From the NCBI GenBank assembly GCA_964523735.1, contig CAZFYZ010000070.1:1-19454 (forward strand): a stretch of DNA of 19,454 nt, given 5' to 3'. Origin of the DNA: CAZFYZ01 sp964523735. Its GTDB lineage: Bacteria; Armatimonadota; UBA5829. A program made the translations under genes and the position numbers. Below, piece after piece: positions 10,648 through 16,631 of this stretch; position 1 is the first letter of the stretch, and every line of letters begins with the position of its first letter. Under the pieces are notes generated by a model. The model ran no database searches. It was not told the origin of the DNA and saw only the letters and a list, made by a program, of their open reading frames with translations.

Positions 10648-10773
10648 AAGCCGATCCTGTTTTGCTGATCGGTTTGCCTCTCTCCTTTCTCCCTCTTTAC
10701 CGAGGCGCAGGCGGATTATGCAGACCGCCCGCGGATTTCGAGGTGACCGCTTCGGCGGTCATCTCATTTTCTT
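10648..10773 (+). promoter_or_regulatory. Attenuator/riboswitch-like leader of the one-carbon operon
   Basis: Three hairpins occur in series. P1 pairs AAGCCGATC (10648-10656) with GATCGGTTT (10667-10675). P2 pairs GGCGG (10710-10714) with CCGCC (10725-10729). P3 pairs 10740-10750 with 10755-10765, an 11-bp stem with one G-U closed by a TTCG tetraloop and followed by ATTTTCTT, like an intrinsic terminator. GACCGCC at 10723-10729, in the 3' arm of P2, is exactly complementary to GGCGGTC at 10754-10760 in P3, so an antiterminator fold is possible. The ribosome-binding site GGAGG follows at 10776-10780. No known riboswitch consensus was recognised. Confidence 0.5.
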
Positions 10774-10788
10774 ACGGAGGTATCGGCT

Positions 10789-11613
10789 GTGCTCATAGTC
10801 GGCGAGAGAATCAACACCAGCAGGAAGATCAAAGGCGAAGCAGTCATCGAGGCAGCGGTCAACAGCCGCGACGCGGATTTCATCAAGAACATGGCCATCA
10901 AGCAGTTCGAGGCCGGCGCGACCTATATCGATGTGAACGCAGGCACTCTCACCTCAGGCGAGCCCGAGGCGCTGGAGTGGCTGACGAAGGTGGTGATGGA
11001 AGCTGTCGATGCCCCGATCTCCTTCGATACCCCCAACCCCGCCGCCCTCGAATTGGCGCTCAAAGCGTATGACCCAGCCAAGGGTCAGCCGATGATCAAC
11101 TCGATCACAGCCGAGTCCGAGCGCTACAAGAACGTGCTGCCCTTCGTGCAGGAGTACAAGGCCAAGATCATCGCCCTCGCGATGGACGACACCGGTATCC
11201 AGCAGGACCCGGCCAAGCGCCACGCAGTCGCGCGCGACCTGATCAATAACCTGACCTCCGCGGGTGTTGCACTGGACGATATCTACGTTGACCCGCTCAC
11301 ATTCCCGATTGGCACCGGCAGCGACGTCGCAGTCAGCATGTTCGACATCATCGAGAAGGTCAAGGCCGAGTTCCCGGGCGTGCACATCATTGCTGGGCTA
11401 TCGAATATCTCTCACGGCATGCCCGTCCGCAAACTTCTCAACCAGACTATGACTGTGCTCTCTATGGGACACGGTCTGGACGCCGGCATAGTCGACCCCA
11501 ACGACAAGTACCTGATGGCGCTGATCTACTCTACCGAGGCTCTGCTCGGAATCGACGATTTCTGCATGAACTACATCACCAAGTCGCGCGAAGGCGCGTT
11601 CGAAGGCATCTAG
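10789..11613 (+). CDS. Methyl-THF:corrinoid methyltransferase (AcsE/MtgA-like)
   Basis: A pterin-binding TIM-barrel protein of 274 aa, the usual size for AcsE and MtgA. These enzymes move a methyl group between tetrahydrofolate and a corrinoid protein. Predicted folate-binding residues are present: D80 in SFDTPN, N104 in NSITAE, D168 in DPLTFPIGT and N206 in GLSNISHGMP. GERIN at the start and DVNAG near 50 also match the family. The GTG start at 10789 has GGAGG at 10776-10780 (8-nt spacing). It heads an operon with metF, metV and fhs. No CODH/ACS or corrinoid protein gene is visible here. The sequence alone does not separate the acetyl-CoA-pathway (AcsE) role from the demethylation (MtgA) role. 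Confidence 0.88.
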   Translation: MLIVGERINTSRKIKGEAVIEAAVNSRDADFIKNMAIKQFEAGATYIDVNAGTLTSGEPEALEWLTKVVMEAVDAPISFDTPNPAALELALKAYDPAKGQPMINSITAESERYKNVLPFVQEYKAKIIALAMDDTGIQQDPAKRHAVARDLINNLTSAGVALDDIYVDPLTFPIGTGSDVAVSMFDIIEKVKAEFPGVHIIAGLSNISHGMPVRKLLNQTMTVLSMGHGLDAGIVDPNDKYLMALIYSTEALLGIDDFCMNYITKSREGAFEGI

Positions 11614-11635
11614 GGTTTGTGATTTGGGATCGGAG

Positions 11636-11726
11636 CCGTCATTTCGAGCAGCGCGAGAAATCTGCTTTTGTTGTAGGCAAGGTCGCGATCCGAAAAGCAG
11701 ATTTCTCACTGCGTTCGAAATGACGG
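11636..11726. repeat. GTCATTTCGA-type inverted repeat, well-kept copy
   Basis: 34-nt arms at 11636-11669 and 11693-11726 flank a 23-nt loop. The outer 12 and inner 15 positions pair perfectly. The middle 7 differ. It fills most of the acsE-metF spacer and is close to the degenerate copy at 7401. In the operon mRNA it would form a long hairpin, possibly affecting stability or relative expression. It looks like a non-autonomous MITE/REP element; no transposase is nearby. Confidence 0.75.
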
Positions 11727-11744
11727 ACATAGGATTGGACTGAC

Positions 11745-12716
11745 ATGGTTTCTGGAAGCAATCTAGAGAGACTCTTGAGGCAGGGCGAGTTCGTCGTCTG
11801 CGGCGAGATGAGCCCCCCTCAGAGCGTGGATAGCGCGTCGATCGCGAAGAAGTGCGGCTACTTCAAGGACGTGGTCGATGCGGTGAATCTGACCGATAAC
11901 CAGACTGCAATCGTTCGCATGAGCTCGGTCATGTCGAGCTACTTTGCCCTTCAGGGCGGATGCGAACCGATCATGCAGGTGACCTGCCGTGACCGCAACA
12001 GGCTCGCGCAGCAGTCGGATGTTCTCGGGGCCTATGCTGCGGGCGTGCGAAACGTGCTCTGCCTGACCGGCGACTATCAGTCCTTCGGCAACCAGCCTGA
12101 TGCGAAGGGCGTTTTCGATCTGGACTCGGTTCAGCTCATCCGCGCCGTCGCTGATATGAACGCGGGCATGTTCATGAACGGCGAGGAGATCAAGAAGCCC
12201 CCCGCGATGTTTATCGGAGGCGCCGCGAACCCCTTCGGCGAGCCGCTCGACCTGCGCGTGATCAGGATGGGCAAGAAGATCGCTGCGGGCGCGCACTTCA
12301 TACAGACGCAGCCGGTCTTCGACTTCCCGAGGTTCGAGAAGTGGATGTCGGCGATTCGCGACGAGGGCTACGACGAGCAGGTCTACATCCTCGCTGGTGT
12401 TATGCCCGTGCGCTCGGTCAAGGCGCTCTTGCATATGCGGGACAACGTCCCCGGGATGAGCGTCGCTGATGAGTACATCAAGCGGATGGAAGCGGTCGCG
12501 GGCGATAAGGAGAAGTCCCAGGAAGAGGGCGTCGCGATCTGCGTTGAGACAATGAAGCGGCTGCGTGAGACCCCCGGCGTCAAGGGCATCCACATAATGC
12601 CGGTTATGTGGGAGTCGATCACGCCCAAGCTGGTAGAGGGCGCGGGCCTACTGCCCAGGCCAGTCCCCGCCCCCATCGAAGAGCCCGCCGTTGCGGAGAC
12701 TACTGCGGCTTCTTAA
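11745..12716 (+). CDS. metF: Methylenetetrahydrofolate reductase, MetF-type
   Basis: An FAD/FMN-dependent TIM-barrel enzyme interconverting methylene-THF and methyl-THF. At 323 aa it has GEMSPP at the start of the barrel (E21 is the expected catalytic glutamate) and VNLTDNQTAIVRMSS. LCLTGDYQSFG supplies the Asp-containing flavin/folate loop, followed by FIGGAANPF and FIQTQPVFDFPRFEKW. The C-terminal 20 residues are Pro/Ala/Glu-rich and probably disordered. The ATG at 11745 has AGGA about 10 nt upstream. metV follows 123 bp downstream, which suggests a MetVF-type complex as in acetogens rather than a lone NADH-dependent MetF. Confidence 0.93.
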   Translation: MVSGSNLERLLRQGEFVVCGEMSPPQSVDSASIAKKCGYFKDVVDAVNLTDNQTAIVRMSSVMSSYFALQGGCEPIMQVTCRDRNRLAQQSDVLGAYAAGVRNVLCLTGDYQSFGNQPDAKGVFDLDSVQLIRAVADMNAGMFMNGEEIKKPPAMFIGGAANPFGEPLDLRVIRMGKKIAAGAHFIQTQPVFDFPRFEKWMSAIRDEGYDEQVYILAGVMPVRSVKALLHMRDNVPGMSVADEYIKRMEAVAGDKEKSQEEGVAICVETMKRLRETPGVKGIHIMPVMWESITPKLVEGAGLLPRPVPAPIEEPAVAETTAAS

Positions 12717-12816
12717 TCGCGAAAACGCTAAAGGACGAAAGCGCGAAAGCTGCTTATCACAATACAGGTTCCCTTCCCTTTTCGCGTTTTCGCTATTTCG
12801 GGCTTTCGCGATTGAG
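12715..12816. repeat. Octamer-built inverted-repeat element, copy B
   Basis: It begins AATCGCGAAAACG at the metF stop codon and ends with CTTTCGCGATT plus GAG, which are near-complementary termini. Inside are 8-bp-spaced GAAA units on the left and TTTC units on the right, with TTCCCTTCCCTTTTCGCG between. The latter is shared with copy A (10526-10562). The element fills nearly the whole metF-metV spacer. Confidence 0.6.
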
Positions 12817-12839
12817 TCCCTTCCGGGTTGGAGTTTGGA

Positions 12840-13283
12840 ATGAGCAAGTTATCAGAGAAAGTAGCGCGGTTCACGGAGAAGCATCCGACGCTGTATAAGT
12901 GCACCGTTGCCGGCGAGAATGTCGCCAAGAAGAGCCTGTTCGGCTGCCAGGACTGCGGGCAGTGCGTGTTGGGCTACAACGCTTTTGTCTGCTGCATGCG
13001 CTGCCCCAAGCAGATCAGAAACGGCCCCTGCGGTGGGACCAGGCCCGACGGGCATTGCGAGGTCTATCCGGATCGCAAGTGCATCTGGTGGCTGATCAAC
13101 AAGCGCGCCAAGATGCTTGGCAGGGCCAAGAAGCTGCGCAAGTACCACATCCCGGTGGACCGGCGGCTCGAGCACACCAGCGCCTGGATGAACATGTTCG
13201 CGGGGCGCATCCTGCCGATGGACCTCGGCAAGGAGCTCAAGGAAGTCAAGCTGCCGAAGACCGATCCGCCGCCGCAGCGCTGA
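12840..13283 (+). CDS. metV: MTHFR C-terminal-like cysteine-rich subunit MetV
   Basis: A 147-aa protein matching the methylene-tetrahydrofolate reductase C-terminal domain family. Ten cysteines lie at 21, 36, 39, 42, 51, 52, 55, 64, 73 and 81, including CQDCGQC and CCMRC followed by NGPCGG, a family hallmark. The cysteines most likely bind Fe-S clusters or zinc; the sequence alone does not say which. MetV partners MetF in acetogen-type reductases, probably delivering electrons from a low-potential donor. A frame is open from TTG 12828, but ATG 12840 has GGAG (12830-12833) at 6-nt spacing. The C-terminus is basic, then proline-rich. Confidence 0.88.
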   Translation: MSKLSEKVARFTEKHPTLYKCTVAGENVAKKSLFGCQDCGQCVLGYNAFVCCMRCPKQIRNGPCGGTRPDGHCEVYPDRKCIWWLINKRAKMLGRAKKLRKYHIPVDRRLEHTSAWMNMFAGRILPMDLGKELKEVKLPKTDPPPQR

Positions 13284-13286
13284 GGC

Positions 13287-13328
13287 GAGTTACGAATTAC
13301 GAATCATGAATTATGAATTATGAATTGG
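13287..13328 (+). repeat. Heptamer tandem array (GAATTAC/GAATTAT)
   Basis: Six 7-mers in perfect register at 13287, 13294, 13301, 13308, 13315 and 13322, each beginning GA[AG]T. It is AT-rich against a GC-rich background and occupies most of the 58-bp spacer. This unit resembles the short tandemly repeated repetitive (STRR) heptamers described from filamentous cyanobacteria. Confidence 0.75.
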
Positions 13329-13341
13329 GCAGGCAAGGTAG

Positions 13342-14031
13342 ATGGCGGATGGTGTGAGACAGCGCTACAAGTTGGTGTTTGGCATCTTCGCCTGGCTCGC
13401 TCTAGGTGCGGCGATAGCCGCGATAGTGGCGAGGAGCCTGGTTGCCGGGAGGTTGTGGAACGTCCGCTATGACTGGTTCTACGCGCGTGAGGCGGGCAAT
13501 GGCTATGCTCCTGTCGATCTCGTCTTGGGCTGCTATGCGCTTGGCGCTCTCGCACTGGTTGCGGCCATTGTCGCGATTGCGGTCAGGCCCCGTGGTTGGT
13601 ACGTCCTGACGGTTCTTGGCGCGGCGGTGGCGGCGGTGGCATGGTTTGGGGCCAGCACGCAGCAGTCTGATTTGGACATTCGGAGAGTTATCGGAGCTGG
13701 AAATCACCTGGTTAGCGCTATCGAGCGCTACAAGAACGACAATGGCGAGTACCCAGCAGGGCTTGCTGAGCTCGTCCCTGCATACCTGCCCACCATACCC
13801 AAGACCGGCTTGACCTCCCAGAGGCAGTTCTACTACATGCGGCGTGGCAGCAGCGAGAATGGCTGGAGCTTGGAGGCATCCCTTACGAAGAGCTTGATGG
13901 GCGATGAGCCCTTTGTCGTGACCGTCATGTTGATTCCCCGAGGGACCATCGTTTACAGGCCCAGCGGCAACTACACCGACATCGAGGTCACTGAGGCCCT
14001 CTGCGGCTGGGCCTTCACCACTAGAGATTAG
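13342..14031 (+). CDS. Membrane protein with a pseudopilin GspG-like tail
   Basis: A 229-aa protein of unrecognised family. Three hydrophobic segments are predicted, at about 9-31, 54-81 and 85-103. A soluble C-terminal domain follows. Its segment near 125-155 (AIERYKNDNGEYPAGLAEL, then LPTIPKT) resembles the type II pseudopilin GspG region, where an age-old ERYK.D.G.YP pattern precedes a Pro/Asp-rich loop. It lacks the prepilin N-terminus. It sits between metV and fhs, 22 bp before fhs, and is therefore co-transcribed with folate genes, although nothing in the protein indicates one-carbon chemistry. The resemblance may be structural only. AAGG lies just before the ATG. Confidence 0.7.
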   Translation: MADGVRQRYKLVFGIFAWLALGAAIAAIVARSLVAGRLWNVRYDWFYAREAGNGYAPVDLVLGCYALGALALVAAIVAIAVRPRGWYVLTVLGAAVAAVAWFGASTQQSDLDIRRVIGAGNHLVSAIERYKNDNGEYPAGLAELVPAYLPTIPKTGLTSQRQFYYMRRGSSENGWSLEASLTKSLMGDEPFVVTVMLIPRGTIVYRPSGNYTDIEVTEALCGWAFTTRD

Positions 14032-14053
14032 CACCTACAGGAGAGACTGACCG

Positions 14054-15724
14054 ATGCTAACCGACGTAGAAATCGCACAGCAGTGCAAGCCGAAGCATAT
14101 TCGAGACATCGCGGCCGAAGTTGGGCTGACGGAAGACGACCTTATCTCTTATGGCAAGGACAAGGCAAAAGTATCGCTGGACATCCTTGACAAGCTCGCG
14201 GGCAAGCCCGAGGGGAAGCTGATCCTCGTGACGGCCATCACCCCGACGCCTGCGGGCGAGGGTAAGACTACGACCGCGATCGGCCTTGCTGACGCTCTCA
14301 GGAAGGCCGGCAAGAAGTCCACTTGCCTCGCGCTGCGTGAGCCGTCGCTCGGGCCTTGCTTTGGTGTAAAGGGTGGGGCGGCCGGCGGAGGCTATGCTCA
14401 GGTTGTGCCGATGGCAGACATCAACCTGCACTTCACCGGCGATTTCCACGCAGTCACCACGGCCCATAACCTGCTCGCCGCTATGCTGGACAATCACATC
14501 CACCAGGGCAACGAGCTTAACATCGACCTGCATCAGATCACCTGGAAGCGCGTGATGGACATGAACGAGCGCGCGCTGCGAGATATTGTCGTGGGCCTCG
14601 GCGGGAAGGCGAACGGCATTCCCCGGCAGTCCGGCTTCGACATTACTACTGCCTCGGAGATTATGGCGCTCCTGTGCCTCTCGACCGACCGCGCTGACCT
14701 TGAGAAGCGGCTGGAGAGTATAGTTGTCGCTCTCGACAAGTCGGGCAAGCCGGTGACGGCGAAGGACCTGCAGGCGTCGAGCGCGATGGCGGTTGTGCTG
14801 AAAGACGCCATTGTCCCGAACCTCGTGCAGACGCTCGAGGGCACTCCGGCCTTTGTGCACGGCGGGCCGTTCGGGAACATCGCTCACGGCTGCAACTCGG
14901 TCATTGCTACCAAGCTTGGCCTGAAGGTCGCCGATTACCTGGTCACCGAGGCCGGCTTCGGAAGCGACCTGGGGGCGGAGAAGTTCTTCGACATCAAGTG
15001 CCGCACGGCGGGCCTCAAGCCTGTCACGGCGGTTGTGGTGGCCACTATCAGGGCCCTGAAAATGCACGGCGGCGTGCCGCTGGCGGAGCTTGGCACATCC
15101 AACCCGGCGGCGGTGGAGAAGGGCATCGAGAACCTCGAAAAGCACTGCGAGAACGTGCGCAACGTTGGCCTCGAGCCTATTGTCGCGATCAACAAGTTCC
15201 CGACAGACTCCGACGAAGAGATCGAGATGCTCTCTGCCTGCTGCGAGAAGATGGAAGTGCCGTGGGCGCTCTCGGATGTTTGGGCGAAGGGCGGCGAGGG
15301 CGGCCTCGACCTGGCGGAACTCGTGATCCATGCCTGCGAGGGCGAGTCCCAGTTCCAACCGGCCTATCCGCTGGAGCTCTCTATCAAAGAGAAGATCGAC
15401 CAGGTCGCGCAGAAGTTCTACGGGGCGGACGGGGCGACCTACCTGCCCGCGGCGAACGCCCAGATCAACCAGATCGAGGCTCTCGGCTTCGGCGGGCTGC
15501 CTATCTGTATCGCGAAGACCCAGAACTCGCTTTCGGATGACAAGAAAGTGGCGGGTCGGCCTCGGAACTACAAGATCGCGATCCGCGGCGCCAAGGTTAG
15601 CGCGGGCGCGGGGTTTGTAGTCATCTACGCCGGAGATATCATGACCATGCCCGGCCTGCCGAAAGTTCCGGCGGCGGCGAAGATCGGGATGAAGCCGGAC
15701 GGGGAGATCTACGGGCTGTTCTAG
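14054..15724 (+). CDS. fhs: Formate-tetrahydrofolate ligase
   Basis: The enzyme joins formate to tetrahydrofolate using ATP, giving 10-formyl-THF. It can run in reverse and yield ATP. At 556 aa it is the normal family length. The P-loop TPAGEGKTTT is at 65-74. EPSLGPCFGVKGGAAGGGY and the FTGDFHAVTTAHNLL block follow, then DNHIHQGNELNID. Later come the family-typical FGNIAHGCNS, the FD.KCR loop, and the terminal MTMPGLPK..AA..I. An AGGAG sequence lies about 11 nt before the ATG. It is the last gene of the operon and is followed by a hairpin terminator. No folD or fchA is visible here, so the cyclohydrolase/dehydrogenase step must be encoded elsewhere. Confidence 0.97.
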   Translation: MLTDVEIAQQCKPKHIRDIAAEVGLTEDDLISYGKDKAKVSLDILDKLAGKPEGKLILVTAITPTPAGEGKTTTAIGLADALRKAGKKSTCLALREPSLGPCFGVKGGAAGGGYAQVVPMADINLHFTGDFHAVTTAHNLLAAMLDNHIHQGNELNIDLHQITWKRVMDMNERALRDIVVGLGGKANGIPRQSGFDITTASEIMALLCLSTDRADLEKRLESIVVALDKSGKPVTAKDLQASSAMAVVLKDAIVPNLVQTLEGTPAFVHGGPFGNIAHGCNSVIATKLGLKVADYLVTEAGFGSDLGAEKFFDIKCRTAGLKPVTAVVVATIRALKMHGGVPLAELGTSNPAAVEKGIENLEKHCENVRNVGLEPIVAINKFPTDSDEEIEMLSACCEKMEVPWALSDVWAKGGEGGLDLAELVIHACEGESQFQPAYPLELSIKEKIDQVAQKFYGADGATYLPAANAQINQIEALGFGGLPICIAKTQNSLSDDKKVAGRPRNYKIAIRGAKVSAGAGFVVIYAGDIMTMPGLPKVPAAAKIGMKPDGEIYGLF

Positions 15725-15726
15725 CC

Positions 15727-15761
15727 AAGTAGAAAGTGGAAAGCCGAAAATGGAAAGTCCA
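15727..15761 (+). repeat. Heptamer tandem array (AAGTGGA-like) after fhs
   Basis: Five consecutive 7-mers (AAGTAGA, AAGTGGA, AAGCCGA, AAATGGA, AAGTCCA) start 3 nt after the fhs stop codon and end at the terminator stem. This is the same 7-bp period as the arrays at 3391, 8886 and 13287, with yet another unit. Confidence 0.6.
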
Positions 15762-15762
15762 G

Positions 15763-15790
15763 GGGCCCGGTGCGCTGCGCCGGGCCCTTT
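15763..15790 (+). terminator. Terminator of the one-carbon operon
   Basis: GGGCCCGG (15763-15770) pairs with CCGGGCCC (15780-15787), with a 9-nt loop and a following TTT. The stem is very stable. The T-run is short, so termination may be partial. It lies 38 nt after the fhs stop. Confidence 0.7.
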
Positions 15791-15810
15791 GCTGTGTGCT
15801 CGAAGGGGAG

Positions 15811-15860
15811 CTCATCACGAAAACACGAAAGGGAGAAAGCACGAAAGGGAAGGGAGATAG
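15811..15860. repeat. Octamer-type element, copy C (reversed)
   Basis: CTCATCACGAAAACACGAAA, then 8-bp-spaced GAAA units and GGGAAGGGAG. The reverse complement reads CTCCCTTCCCTTTCGTGC...TTTTCGTGATGAG, matching the right-hand segment of copies A (10526-10562) and B (12766-12816) with CGCG changed to CGTG. The opposite arm is missing here. Confidence 0.55.
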
Positions 15861-15956
15861 TGAGGAAGGCAGAAGTAAGCTTGGGATAGCTCGCCCGAAT
15901 CGCTGAGACACTGAATGACTTGAACTCTCTGAATGGAGAGGCTGATTGAGGGCAAC

Positions 15957-16364
15957 ATGGGGAAGCCTGTCTACGAGATCGATGGGGCGCGGTTTGGGAC
16001 GCTGGAGGGGTTCTTTGATGAGATCAGCCGTGTGGTGATCCCGGGGGCCGAGTGGGGCAGGAACCTCGACGCGTTCAACGATATCCTGCGCGGGGGGTTT
16101 GGCACGCCCCCGGAGGGGTTTGTCCTCCGGTGGAAGAGATACGCCCTCTCGCGGGAGAAGCTGTCGTACGACGAGACCATCCGGCAACTCGAGGCCTCCC
16201 TCCGGCGCTGCCACCCGAGTTCCAGGCGGATGCTTGAGCGCCAGCTCACCGACGCCCGCCGGCACATGGGCCCGACCACGTGTGACTTGCTAGTCACCAT
16301 CATCCGCGAGCACGGGGTGGGTGGACGGGAGGCTGATGATGGGGTGGAGTTGGTGTTGGAGTAG
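15957..16364 (+). CDS. Barstar-family ribonuclease inhibitor-like protein
   Basis: The product (135 aa from ATG 15957; 143 aa from ATG 15933) matches the barstar fold family. YEIDGARFGTLEGFFDEIS forms the first strand and helix. EWGRNLDAFNDILRGGFG corresponds to the barnase-facing YGENLDALWD loop. GFVLRWKRY follows, then a long helical insertion rich in Arg, then DLLVTIIREHG as last strand. Barstars bind and block secreted RNases of the barnase type. No RNase gene is adjacent, so it is an orphan in this window. ATG 15957 has GAGGG 4 nt upstream, while ATG 15933 has no ribosome-binding site. The last codons (GVELVLE) are encoded by a repeated 20-bp sequence. Confidence 0.8.
   Translation: MGKPVYEIDGARFGTLEGFFDEISRVVIPGAEWGRNLDAFNDILRGGFGTPPEGFVLRWKRYALSREKLSYDETIRQLEASLRRCHPSSRRMLERQLTDARRHMGPTTCDLLVTIIREHGVGGREADDGVELVLE
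16343..16362 (+). repeat. 20-bp direct repeat, copy 1 (end of the barstar-like gene)
   Basis: GGTGGAGTTGGTGTTGGAGT, a 6-bp-period G/T-rich sequence. It is repeated exactly at 16471-16490. Copy 1 encodes the last residues and part of the stop codon of the barstar-like gene. Confidence 0.7.
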
Positions 16365-16394
16365 GGGGCTCTCTGCACGCCGAAGGCCGGCCCC

Positions 16395-16430
16395 GACCCC
16401 TCCCCAGCCCTCCCCTGAAGCGGGAGGGGG
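16395..16430. repeat. C-rich/G-rich palindrome, intergenic copy
   Basis: GACCCCTCCCCAGCCCTCCC at the left and CGGGAGGGGG at the right, with CTGAAG between. The sequence aligns with the palindrome inside secA (2166-2202) with few differences. It lies between the two 20-bp direct repeats. Confidence 0.6.
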
Positions 16431-16470
16431 TAGGCGCGCGATCATGACTGACCACCGGGTCTGGTTGGAA

Positions 16471-16490
16471 GGTGGAGTTGGTGTTGGAGT
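16471..16490 (+). repeat. 20-bp direct repeat, copy 2
   Basis: An identical copy of 16343-16362, in intergenic DNA. A related complementary motif, CCTACTCCTACTCCTA, follows at about 16553-16568. No gene is visible in the interval 16365-16631. Confidence 0.7.
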
Positions 16491-16572
16491 GCGGGACACG
16501 GCATTTCGGGTCGGGGTGACGCCGAAACAACGGGCGGACAGCGGCCTGAACCCTACTCCTACTCCTATGAGG

Positions 16573-16601
16573 AAAGCCGCCGGACTGGTATGTCCGGCGG
16601 C
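16573..16601 (-). terminator. Terminator of the PEP-CTERM gene
   Basis: GCCGCCGGAC (16576-16585) pairs perfectly with GTCCGGCGGC (16592-16601) across a 6-nt loop. On the minus strand it is followed by TTTCC. It sits 30 nt beyond the stop codon of the minus-strand gene. The T-run is short. Confidence 0.65.
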
Positions 16602-16631
16602 CAATGCTTTGCTCTATGAGATAGGAGTTTG

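Noticed and set aside
13287..13328. CRISPR-like repeat array
   Set aside because: The units are 7 bp and contiguous, without spacers, so this is a tandem repeat.
14057..15358. 433-codon minus-strand open frame opposite fhs
   Set aside because: Complement of a strongly conserved gene, with no family similarity or start signals of its own.
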